This document shows, piece by piece, positions 1-5,578 of a DNA stretch of 5,578 bases. Source of the stretch: Deltaproteobacteria bacterium (GTDB lineage: Bacteria; Desulfobacterota; DSM-4660; Desulfatiglandales; HGW-15); assembly GCA_019308985.1 (NCBI GenBank), contig JAFDHB010000212.1, positions 1 to 5,578 on the forward strand, in the 5' to 3' direction. Made by a program: the position numbers and the translations under genes. The notes under the pieces are model-generated. The model ran no database searches and had not been told where the DNA came from. It saw nothing but the letters and a program-made list of their open reading frames with translations. How positions within the stretch are numbered: the first letter of the stretch is position 1; every line of letters begins with the position of its first letter.

Positions 1-432
1 TCCTATCAATGATTCCGAGGGCATGGATATCTCACCCACCTCTAGAGACAGGGTCGGGAGCATGCCATGATAATTCTTGTACTCCCCCCCCCAAAGCAGG
101 GTTACCAGCCCTTCTAATATGCTTGCCAGGGCTATGGTCATCATTATTACTGCCAGCACCGGTTGACCCACAAGGGGGCGGAGAGTAAGCCTTTCAATCA
201 ACAGGCCCATTATTGCAGCAGCAAATATTGCCAGCAGGATACTGACCCATACCGGAAGGTGGAAGGTCACCAAGAAAGTATACCCCAGATAACCGCCAAT
301 CAACACAAAGTGGCCCTGGGCAATATTGAATACTTCAGAGCATTTAAGGATTATGATGAAACCAATTGCGACGAGGGCATAAACTATGCCCAGGGAAAAC
401 CCGGTTACCACCAACTGCAAGAAAAAAGTCAT
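1..432 (-). CDS. livH: Branched-chain amino acid-type ABC transporter permease, LivH family (3' end outside window)
   Basis: This is one of the two membrane permeases expected in a HAAT importer, which passes substrate from a periplasmic binding protein across the inner membrane. The 144 visible residues are strongly hydrophobic. They carry the LivH N-terminal pattern: GFSLGIVYALVAIGF (11-25), then SEVFNIAQGHFVLIGGYLGY (32-51), where LivH proteins have a V-N-x-A-x-G element. Further membrane segments lie near residues 61-80 and 91-114. The ATG start at 432 is supported by GGAGAGG at 446-440, seven bases upstream. The start overlaps the ligase stop as ATGA, so translational coupling is likely. 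LivH proteins are usually about 290-300 residues, so roughly half is missing off the left edge. A run of nine G on the coding strand encodes W114-G115-G116 and the first base of E117; the frame stays open through it to position 1. The family call is firm. The substrate cannot be read from the sequence, and the ligase neighbour suggests an organic acid rather than an amino acid. Confidence 0.93.
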   Translation of the reverse strand, partial: MTFFLQLVVTGFSLGIVYALVAIGFIIILKCSEVFNIAQGHFVLIGGYLGYTFLVTFHLPVWVSILLAIFAAAIMGLLIERLTLRPLVGQPVLAVIMMTIALASILEGLVTLLWGGEYKNYHGMLPTLSLEVGEISMPSESLIG

Positions 433-2402
433 TGTGTGACCTCTCCAGCGGAACTGATTTTTAGCATGGCCTTTCTAACTTCCGTCCTTCCGTCCCGGTG
501 CCTGAACTTGGCCTCTATGCCAACCTCTTCCCGTTCATCATATATGGCACGGATAATCTCTTTGTAATGTTTCTCCAAAAATTTTCTCCTCAGCTTCCTT
601 GTCCTGGTCAGCTCACCGTCATCAGGGCTGAATTCCTTGTGCAGGTTTACATATCTCTTTATCCTCGCGCCCGAGGGCAGAGTTTGGTTTATCGTGTCTA
701 TCTCCTTTCTTATCAAGTCCAAAACTTCCGGGTGCTGTGACAGCGAGGCAAATGTAGGAGAAGCAATCTTTCTTTTCCCGGCCCATTTTTGTACCGTACC
801 ATGGTCAATTATCACGATTGCCGAGACATAATCGCGTTCATGGCTCGCAAAGACCCAGACGTCCTTGATAAAAGGGCTAAACCTCAATCGGCTCTCAATC
901 AACTGTGGAGATACTTTATCTCCGGTCGCCATCTCGATAATATCATTTACCCTGTCTACGATCACGAGGTGGCCGTCCTCTTTGATGAAGCCGCTGTCAC
1001 CACTATGAAACCACCCCCCTTCCAAGGCTTCGGAAGTCCCATCAGGGTCCTTGCAATAGCCTACAAAGATACCGGGCTGCCTGTAAAGTATTTCTCCGTT
1101 ATCCGCTATCTTTACCTCAGCTCCATCATGGACGGGTCCTACGGTGTCCAAACGGATATCATCCTCCTTTGCACCTGTTAATGCCCCGCCCTCTGTGGTC
1201 ATGTAAGTGTTTTTTAAGGGGACACCTATGGCATGGTAAAACCTGAGGACGTCCGGGCTGAGAACACCACCGGTTGTATAACAAATCCTGGCATTCAACA
1301 GACCAAGACTCTTTTTTATGGGCCTGAATAAGACTGCGGAAGCAAAGGCATAGAGCATCTTCAGAAAAACACCCACCCTAATTTTTTGAAACCCTTTATC
1401 AACGAGCCTGTAACCGACCGGCATCAGAAGGCGAAAAGCAAGTTTCTTAATGGTATCAGCATTAAGAATTCGCGCATGGACCATTGCTGCCTTACTCTCC
1501 CAGATCCGGGCCCCGCAGATCACGATACTCGGGCCTGTCTCATTCGTGTCCCGTTGATGGGTCTCCGGGGCTTCGGCAAAGTTCAATGTGTTGGCTGACA
1601 GCAGGTGGCACCCGACCAGGAACCATTGCTCTGTTATCCAGGCTGGGGGCAAGTGTGGTACGAGACTGTCCTTTTCGGACCAAGGGTCGAGAATCAAGCA
1701 GTAAAGTGCACCGGACATCAACGTTCCATAAGTGTGGATTGCACCCTTGGGTACGTCCCCTGTTGTACCGGAGGTGTAAACGATTGCACAAACGTCATCG
1801 GCCTTGCCCCGTTGGACATTTTGCTCAAATAGTCCCGGGTGCTCTATTTCATATTCTTTCCCTATTTCGATAACTTGCCTGTGTCCCATCAAAATGGGAT
1901 CCTCGTAGTGAGCCAACCCCTTGTAGTTCCAATATATGATTGTCTTGAGAAAGGGAAGCTGATCCTTGATCTCCAGAAACTTGTCAACCTGTTCCTGATC
2001 TTGGACCACAGCGAACCTGGCCTCTGAGTTCTCTGCGACGTATTTGATCTCCGATGGGGTCGATTCAGAATACAGGCCTACTGAAGCCCCATGATTGGCC
2101 TGCGCAGCAAGCTCAAAATAGTACCATTCCGGGGCATTATCACCGATAATGATCAATCTGTCTCCCGGTTCAAAACCAAGTGAAATCAAGCCAAGTGCCA
2201 GGTATTTGGTGCACGTGTAATAGTCCTTCCAGGTACAGGGCTGCCAGATACCATAGTGCTTGTAGCGCATGGCCTTCCGAGTATCGCCGTATTTTTCAAA
2301 ATTATACTTTAGTATCTTAGGCCAAGTATCGCCTTTTTCTCGATAGATTTGCTCCCTGGTAAGAATCATATCTTTGTGCGTTTTTTCTATCAAGCAATCC
2401 AC
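429..2402 (-). CDS. AMP-forming acyl-CoA synthetase (long-chain fatty acyl-CoA ligase type)
   Basis: This enzyme of the adenylate-forming superfamily activates a carboxylic acid with ATP and CoA to give acyl-CoA, AMP and PPi. The 657 residues match long-chain acyl-CoA synthetases better than the shorter (about 550 residue) short/medium-chain ligases. Visible motifs are: the ATP-binding loop YTSGTTGDVPKG (209-220, one residue longer than the usual TSGTTGxPKG); TTGGVLSP (376-383); the A5 motif YMTTEGG (400-406), where the common form is YGxTE; GWFHSGDSG (463-471); DRVNDIIEMATGDKVSP (483-499); and the C-terminal ELTRTRKLRRK (597-607), whose lysine at about 603 is the likely catalytic Lys of the ELTPTxKxKR form. 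No signal peptide is seen, so it should be cytoplasmic. The GTG start at 2402 is preferred because AAGGA lies four bases upstream. The first ATG, codon 12 at 2369, has no Shine-Dalgarno. The gene overlaps livF by 13 bases and livH by 4, so it is co-translated with the transporter. The chain length or aromatic nature of the substrate cannot be decided here. Confidence 0.95.
   Translation of the reverse strand: MDCLIEKTHKDMILTREQIYREKGDTWPKILKYNFEKYGDTRKAMRYKHYGIWQPCTWKDYYTCTKYLALGLISLGFEPGDRLIIIGDNAPEWYYFELAAQANHGASVGLYSESTPSEIKYVAENSEARFAVVQDQEQVDKFLEIKDQLPFLKTIIYWNYKGLAHYEDPILMGHRQVIEIGKEYEIEHPGLFEQNVQRGKADDVCAIVYTSGTTGDVPKGAIHTYGTLMSGALYCLILDPWSEKDSLVPHLPPAWITEQWFLVGCHLLSANTLNFAEAPETHQRDTNETGPSIVICGARIWESKAAMVHARILNADTIKKLAFRLLMPVGYRLVDKGFQKIRVGVFLKMLYAFASAVLFRPIKKSLGLLNARICYTTGGVLSPDVLRFYHAIGVPLKNTYMTTEGGALTGAKEDDIRLDTVGPVHDGAEVKIADNGEILYRQPGIFVGYCKDPDGTSEALEGGWFHSGDSGFIKEDGHLVIVDRVNDIIEMATGDKVSPQLIESRLRFSPFIKDVWVFASHERDYVSAIVIIDHGTVQKWAGKRKIASPTFASLSQHPEVLDLIRKEIDTINQTLPSGARIKRYVNLHKEFSPDDGELTRTRKLRRKFLEKHYKEIIRAIYDEREEVGIEAKFRHRDGRTEVRKAMLKISSAGEVTQ
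440..446 (-). promoter_or_regulatory. Ribosome binding site of livH, inside the ligase gene
   Basis: GGAGAGG lies seven bases before the ATG at 432, in the last codons of the ligase. Together with the ATGA stop-start overlap it indicates coupled translation of ligase and permease. Confidence 0.7.
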
Positions 2403-3184
2403 CTCTTCCTTCTGTGATAGTGTTTAACCTCACGATAACTCTTCTTTGAGCCGACAGCCGACAATCCCATATAGAACTCCCTGATGTCATCGTTATCCCT
2501 CAACTCTGCCGCTGATCCGGCCATAACCACTCTGCCGTTTTCCATAACGTGGCCGTAATCTGCAATCCCAAGAGCAGCCCTTGCATTTTGCTCCACAAGG
2601 AGTATGGCCACTCTTTGCTCCACGTTGATCCCTCTCACTATCTTATAGATTTCTTGAACCACAAGGGGAGCAAGGCCGAGTGAAGGCTCATCCAAAAGCA
2701 TGAGTCTGGGTCGTGCCATAAGGGCCCGGCCGATCACCAGCATCTGCTGTTCGCCGCCGGACAGATATCCGCTTGTCTGCCGCCTGAGTTTTCGGATGCT
2801 TGGGAAATAGTTGAAGACCATATCCATATCCTTCTTGACCTCTGCTTTATCATTCCTCAAGTAAGCACCCACAAGCAAGTTTTCCTCGACACTTAAGCGT
2901 TCAAGAACCCTTCGACCTTCCATTACCTGGCTAATGCCCATGGCTGCGATCTGTTCGGGTCCAAACCTGTCTATCCTCCTGCCATCGAAATGAATACTGC
3001 CTTCGGTAATTTCCCCCTCTTCTGTTCTCAGCAGACCGGATATGGCCTTCAAAACAGTCGTCTTCCCCCCTCCGTTTGCCCCGAGCAAGGCTACGATTTG
3101 TCCCTCGTTTACCTCCAGTGAGACCCCTCGCAACACCTCGATAACCTTCATATAGACTACTTCTATATTCTTTACCTGTAACAT
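2390..3184 (-). CDS. livF: Branched-chain amino acid-type ABC transporter ATP-binding protein LivF
   Basis: This is the second cytoplasmic ATPase of the HAAT importer and pairs with LivG to drive uptake. It has 264 residues: Walker A GANGGGKTT (35-43); Q-loop around Q86 in SQVMEGRRV, matching the LivF-type EGRRxF region; ABC signature LSGGEQQ (141-147); Walker B LMLLDEP (161-167); and VEQN (197-200), the LivF form of the switch region in place of the LivG VEHD. The start MLQVKNIEVVYMKVIEVLRG aligns with normal LivF starts. GGGAAGGAG runs directly into the ATG, so the Shine-Dalgarno spacing is poor but purine-rich. Typical LivF proteins end about 235-240 residues in, after a GLS/GLG-like sequence. 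This one adds a basic tail of about 25 residues ending REVKHYHRRKRWIA, and the last codons overlap the ligase start. The gap to livG is 55 bases with no terminator-like hairpin, consistent with one transcript. Confidence 0.96.
   Translation of the reverse strand: MLQVKNIEVVYMKVIEVLRGVSLEVNEGQIVALLGANGGGKTTVLKAISGLLRTEEGEITEGSIHFDGRRIDRFGPEQIAAMGISQVMEGRRVLERLSVEENLLVGAYLRNDKAEVKKDMDMVFNYFPSIRKLRRQTSGYLSGGEQQMLVIGRALMARPRLMLLDEPSLGLAPLVVQEIYKIVRGINVEQRVAILLVEQNARAALGIADYGHVMENGRVVMAGSAAELRDNDDIREFYMGLSAVGSKKSYREVKHYHRRKRWIA
2407..2411 (-). promoter_or_regulatory. Ribosome binding site of the acyl-CoA ligase, inside livF
   Basis: AAGGA lies four bases upstream of the GTG at 2402, within the last codons of livF. 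It supports the GTG over the ATG at 2369, which has only an A-rich, SD-free leader. The short spacing suggests that translation relies partly on ribosomes finishing livF. This is a sequence reading only. Confidence 0.55.
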
Positions 3185-3239
3185 CTCCTTCCCTCTTTGT
3201 CCCGGACTCTCGCTCTCTCTGCAATGTTTTTACCCGACT

Positions 3240-4064
3240 TCATAGCCCTATTTCTTGGCCGAGGTAAGCATTAATGACCTTGGGGTTGTTCTTAATTTCG
3301 GCAGGGCTGCCTTCTGCGATTTTGCGGCCAAAGTCAAGGACAATGATTCTGTCGGCGATATCCATCACTACCCCCATATCATGCTCGACAAGGATTATGC
3401 ATCCCACACCGTCCCTTAAGACAGGAGTGTCAGGATAGGTTTCTCCCTGTCCCTCAAATATATCAATAATGAATCGGGCCATATCCTCTTTTTCTTCCAT
3501 GTTCATCCCGGCCATTGGCTCGTCAAGGAGAAGGACTTTCGGCTCCAGGGCCAAGGCCCTGCCCAGCTCAACCCTCTTTTGCAAACCATAGGGCAGAACC
3601 CCTACCGTCTTTTTTCTGATTGGTGCGATCTCCAGAAAGTCGATAATTTCTTCTATCACGCGTCTATGCATGATTTCCTCTCTCAGAGCCCAACCAAAAT
3701 ACAGTGCGCCTGTGACAAAGTTCTGTTTCATGAGCACATGTCTTGCAGCCATTAGATTATCTTGAGTGCTCAGGCCTGTATAAAGCTCTATGTTTTGGAA
3801 AGTTCGTGCAATCCCCATCCTTGCCAGCTTATCAGGACGCATGCGGGCAATTCTTTTTCGGTCGAAATAAATCTCGCCCCTTTGGGGTTTATAGAAGCCG
3901 TTTATGCAGTTAAGGAGCGCGGTCTTGCCGGCACCATTCGGACCAATAATGGCCAGGATTTCCTTTCCTCTCACATCAACGCTTATCTCATTGAGCGCTG
4001 TAACCCCGCCGAAAGAGAGCGAGAGACTATGGACACGCAACCTGACATCGCCATCAATTTTCAC
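3240..4064 (-). CDS. livG: Branched-chain amino acid-type ABC transporter ATP-binding protein LivG
   Basis: This is the first cytoplasmic ATPase of the HAAT importer. The 274 residues contain Walker A GPNGAGKT (41-48), Q-loop Q90 in ARTFQNIELY, signature region LPYGLQKRVELGRAL (157-171), Walker B VLLLDEP (177-183), and VEHDMGVVMDIADRI (226-240) with the switch histidine at 228. The LivG hallmarks FGGVTAL (18-24) and GxFQNIxL are present. About a dozen extra residues (about 206-221, GQGETYPDTPVLRDGVG) sit between Walker B and the switch strand, where shorter LivG proteins go straight into TI(V)LIEHD. The start codon is GTG at 4064, with GGGAGG at 4079-4074 and a nine-base spacer; no nearby ATG suits the family N-terminus better. 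It is the first intact gene of the minus-strand operon, and livF follows 55 bases later. Its promoter should lie in 4065-4330 or upstream of the broken regulator gene. Confidence 0.96.
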   Translation of the reverse strand: MKIDGDVRLRVHSLSLSFGGVTALNEISVDVRGKEILAIIGPNGAGKTALLNCINGFYKPQRGEIYFDRKRIARMRPDKLARMGIARTFQNIELYTGLSTQDNLMAARHVLMKQNFVTGALYFGWALREEIMHRRVIEEIIDFLEIAPIRKKTVGVLPYGLQKRVELGRALALEPKVLLLDEPMAGMNMEEKEDMARFIIDIFEGQGETYPDTPVLRDGVGCIILVEHDMGVVMDIADRIIVLDFGRKIAEGSPAEIKNNPKVINAYLGQEIGL

Positions 4065-4331
4065 CTATAAAGGCCTCCCTTAGCTTCAAATCTGAAAGCG
4101 AAAACCCTTCTTTGCTATAGCAGCAACAATGACTATATCCAAGACAAAATTGTCGATGTATGCCGTAGATACCCCGGCAAATTCATGCCTTGCAACAGTA
4201 TGGAAATGGAAACCCGAATTGCTCGGGAGCATGACCTTAATCTTTCACTAACAAGCCGGAATCTGCCATCAGGGCTCAATGATATCTTACGACCTCCAAC
4301 AACAATGGGCCGAAAGGGTTCCTCTTGATTA
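4065..4331. other. Region between the broken regulator and livG; no recognised gene
   Basis: About 265 bases lie between the regulator remnant and livG. The only open frame of note on the minus strand runs from an ATG at 4232 to a TGA ending at 4086. It would give 48 residues, including IDNFVLDIVIVAAIAKKGF, with no good ribosome site (AAGG only two bases from the ATG). I recognise no homology. It could be the worn tail of another gene, a leader or chance. The livG promoter may lie here, but the best -35/-10 pair I can find (TTGGAT at 4142-4137 and TATAGC at 4119-4114, minus strand, 17-base spacer) matches the consensus poorly. No strong hairpin followed by a T-run is present. Confidence 0.5.
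4074..4079 (-). promoter_or_regulatory. Ribosome binding site deciding the GTG start of livG
   Basis: GGGAGG lies nine bases upstream of the GTG at 4064, within AAGGGAGG. It is the only good Shine-Dalgarno near the start of the LivG reading frame and fixes the initiation codon. Confidence 0.7.
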
Positions 4332-4724
4332 TTATTGATTACCCGAAACAACCTTGTCCAAAAGCTCGACTTTATCTTTTTCAGGAAAGGCTTTCAGCAT
4401 TAGCCCGGCACTTTTTCCCTTTTCAGGTTCTATGTTCTTAAGGGCCCCTTTGCCCTTTGTAGTGATTTCAAGGAGGGTAACGCGTTCTCATGCGGGTCTG
4501 ACTTTCTTATCAAGAACCCCTCTTTTTCCAACCTCTTGGCCAATCCAGTCATTTGACCCCGGGAACCATCATTGTCCTTCTCACTTCAGATACCTTATTC
4601 AGCCGCATAAAACTCCAGACTCCTCTCTGGAGATGGAGCGGCAGCCCAAAGGGCCCAAGAAATTGTAACCGAAAGATGCCCCCGGCTCCTGCCGGGAGAG
4701 GGTCACTAGGAACTTTGGCTTTGC
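4332..4724 (-). pseudogene. MarR-family transcriptional regulator, decayed by three frame breaks
   Basis: MarR proteins are dimeric winged-helix DNA-binding regulators that often respond to aromatic or acyl-CoA ligands. No single frame is open here, but adjoining frames read as one MarR protein in order. Segment 1 (4724 to about 4611) contains GASFGYNF and SREESGV. Segment 2 (4608-4585) reads MRLNKVSE. Segment 3 (about 4579-4490) has SRGQMTGLAKRLEKEGFL followed by IRKSDPH, the recognition helix and start of the wing. Segment 4 (4487-4332) has ERVTLLEITTKGKGALKN, the end of the wing and next helix, then a C-terminal helix ending in tandem TAA stops. The joins leave 2, 5 and 2 spare bases, each explained by loss of a single base, and the three losses together restore the original frame. 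The total of 131 codons is a little short of the usual 140-160. The N-terminus is unclear: an in-frame TAA lies at 4727-4725, and an ATG at 4768 would need a further shift. Family identity is strong. Whether the breaks are real or sequencing errors cannot be told from the sequence. Confidence 0.85.
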
Positions 4725-4810
4725 TTACTCGGAATAGCAAAGACTGTTAGCCGTCTGAATTTCCTCATGACAGGATTCAAAATCAAGAATTACAAGGAGG
4801 TATAATAGAA
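4725..4810. other. Divergent intergenic region between regulator remnant and DHDPS-family gene
   Basis: This short region separates the minus-strand regulator remnant from the plus-strand gene and must contain the plus-strand promoter unless that lies inside the remnant. I see no convincing -35/-10 pair. ATGACA at 4767-4772 is the nearest -35-like hexamer, but the sequence at the right distance (TTACAA) is a poor -10. No clear palindromic MarR-type operator is visible. Confidence 0.4.
4794..4801 (+). promoter_or_regulatory. Strong Shine-Dalgarno of the DHDPS-family gene
   Basis: AAGGAGGT is a full match to the anti-SD core and lies nine bases before the ATG at 4811. It fixes the start of the plus-strand gene and suggests efficient translation. 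Confidence 0.85.
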
Positions 4811-5578
4811 ATGCCTGAAGGTGTGAAAGGAGATTATGATAGGTTATTCGTAGCAGTAGTCACCCCATATAACGAATCCTATGAAGTTGATGAGAGAGCT
4901 TTGCGGAAATTTCTCCAATATTTTATGCAAGATCGTTTCGTAGAAGCAGGGGGGGCTGTCATTATCAATCCCGAAGCTGGTGAGATATTTTATCTAACGC
5001 GAGAAGAAAAAAGACGAAATGTTGAAATCGCCATGGAGGAATGCGGGGAAAAAGTTCCTGTATTCGCCGGTGTATCCGATCTCCGCACTGAAGATGCCGT
5101 GAAGGTTGCAATTGATGCAAAGGAGATTGGAGTGGACGGTATCTTTTTGATACCTCCGTTAGGGGCTATGGACGTTACCATATCGTGGGATGCAGCAAAG
5201 TATCCTGAAGTCTTTGTAGATATGGCGAAAGCGGAAGTGGATGCGGTTGATCTACCAGCTATCGTGCATCCAACAGGGTCGCCTACTCCTCTGTATGGTA
5301 TAGGTCTGCCTGTAGAAACAGTCTTGGCCATGTGCAATCAAATCTCGAACATCGTGGGCTGGAAAATGACATACAGTTACCGCGGCGGCATCATTGTCGC
5401 AAAAGCTCTTCGGAGCCTCGAAAGACACGTAGCCATTTTGCGTGCATCCGCAAGATATTTCCATGAAAACTTAGCTACCGGCTATTTTGACGGCACTGTC
5501 ACCGGATCCTTCAATTATGCGATGGAGAGAATGATTGACCATATCAATGCATGGAAACGAAAGGATGTCCGGGAGGCG
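4811..5578 (+). CDS. Dihydrodipicolinate synthase / N-acetylneuraminate lyase superfamily protein (3' end outside window)
   Basis: This is a class I aldolase-type TIM barrel; members form a Schiff base between an active-site lysine and a 2-oxo acid such as pyruvate. The open frame runs from the ATG at 4811 to the window edge, 256 codons of an expected 290-310. Family features are: the N-terminal VAVVTPYNESYEVDERALRK (14-33); NPEAGEIFYLTREEKRR (53-69), at the place of GTTGE..TLT.EE; VPVFAGVS (82-89); GVDGIFLIPP (107-116); VGWKMTY (182-188) with the probable Schiff-base lysine K185; and a C-terminal FDGTVTGSFNYAMERM (226-241). Compared with E. coli DapA, the TT pair of GTTGE is EA, the YYN after the PP/P position is absent (PPLGAMDV), and the tyrosine of ILYNVPSRTG aligns with H153 in IVHPTGSPTP. 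It is therefore unlikely to make dihydrodipicolinate. It more likely acts as an aldolase, lyase or dehydratase on an unknown oxo acid. It is transcribed divergently from the MarR remnant and the liv operon. No signal peptide is seen. The family call is firm, the substrate unknown. Confidence 0.9.
   Translation, partial: MPEGVKGDYDRLFVAVVTPYNESYEVDERALRKFLQYFMQDRFVEAGGAVIINPEAGEIFYLTREEKRRNVEIAMEECGEKVPVFAGVSDLRTEDAVKVAIDAKEIGVDGIFLIPPLGAMDVTISWDAAKYPEVFVDMAKAEVDAVDLPAIVHPTGSPTPLYGIGLPVETVLAMCNQISNIVGWKMTYSYRGGIIVAKALRSLERHVAILRASARYFHENLATGYFDGTVTGSFNYAMERMIDHINAWKRKDVREA

Noticed and set aside
1..83. Possible frameshift or early stop in livH after the G tract
   Set aside because: With the nine G actually present the frame runs open to the window edge (EYKNYHGMLPTLSLEVGEIS); a stop appears only if a tenth G is assumed.
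163..1181. Several plus-strand open frames opposite the livH and ligase genes
   Set aside because: They lie antisense to genes with clear family motifs, show no motifs of their own and have no convincing ribosome sites; they are shadows of the real coding strand.
4213..4231. Overlapping short inverted repeats CCCGA/TCGGG and TGCTC/GAGCA
   Set aside because: The five-base arms are expected by chance at this length and have no promoter beside them.
4613..4632. Inverted repeat CTCCAGA / TCTGGAG with six-base loop
   Set aside because: It falls in the part encoding SREESGV of the MarR remnant; a single seven-base repeat inside a former gene is weak evidence for an operator.
4354..4668. Plus-strand open frame of about 104 codons across the regulator remnant
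   Set aside because: It uses a TTG start with no Shine-Dalgarno and reads as Ser/Pro-rich low-meaning protein; the opposite strand gives unmistakable MarR segments.
4681..4696. Perfect GC-rich hairpin CCCGGC-TCCT-GCCGGG
   Set aside because: No T-run follows on either strand, so it is not an intrinsic terminator; it lies within the regulator remnant and can be a by-product of coding sequence.
4801..4806. Perfect TATAAT just before the plus-strand gene
   Set aside because: It lies four bases from the ATG and overlaps the Shine-Dalgarno; a promoter here would transcribe no ribosome site for this gene, and no -35 sits at the right distance.
4990..5464. Minus-strand open frames opposite the DHDPS-family gene
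   Set aside because: The plus strand is open from a strong ribosome site to the edge with family motifs throughout; the antisense frames have none.
1..5578. CRISPR array, tRNA, rRNA, insertion sequence, phage or toxin-antitoxin content
   Set aside because: No regularly spaced repeats, tRNA-like cloverleaf, transposase motifs or terminal repeats were seen.

Overview
The window is a stretch of bacterial chromosome with intermediate GC. Most of it is one minus-strand operon encoding a branched-chain amino acid (HAAT/Liv) type ABC importer with an AMP-forming acyl-CoA ligase gene built into it. A second gene begins on the plus strand at the right edge. Liv clusters of this kind, with ATPases first and an AMP-ligase between the ATPases and the permeases, fit anaerobic acid-degrading bacteria such as Desulfobacterota (sulfate reducers and syntrophs). 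That assignment is inferred from protein style and gene order; no rRNA or marker gene is present.

Layout, following minus-strand transcription from right to left: a decayed MarR-family regulator (about 4724-4332) with three frame breaks; about 265 bases with no recognisable gene (4331-4065); livG ATPase (4064-3240, GTG start); livF ATPase (3184-2390); a long-chain-type acyl-CoA ligase (2402-429) overlapping livF by 13 bases; and the first 144 codons of a livH-type permease (432-1), overlapping the ligase by 4 bases (ATGA) and running off the left edge. The second permease and the periplasmic binding protein would be expected further left.

On the plus strand, a dihydrodipicolinate synthase/N-acetylneuraminate lyase (DHDPS/NAL) superfamily protein starts at 4811 behind a very strong Shine-Dalgarno and is open to the right edge (256 codons seen). 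It keeps a Schiff-base lysine, but the other residues that define true DapA are replaced, so it is probably an aldolase or lyase of unknown substrate rather than a lysine-biosynthesis enzyme.

Working model (inference): the importer brings in a carboxylic acid, and the co-translated ligase converts it to the CoA thioester on the cytoplasmic side. The MarR-type regulator sat between the two divergent units and probably once controlled one or both; here it appears to be dead. Nothing in the window is a clearly new system. The points most worth following up are the embedded ligase with its LivF tail, the broken regulator and the atypical DHDPS-family enzyme.
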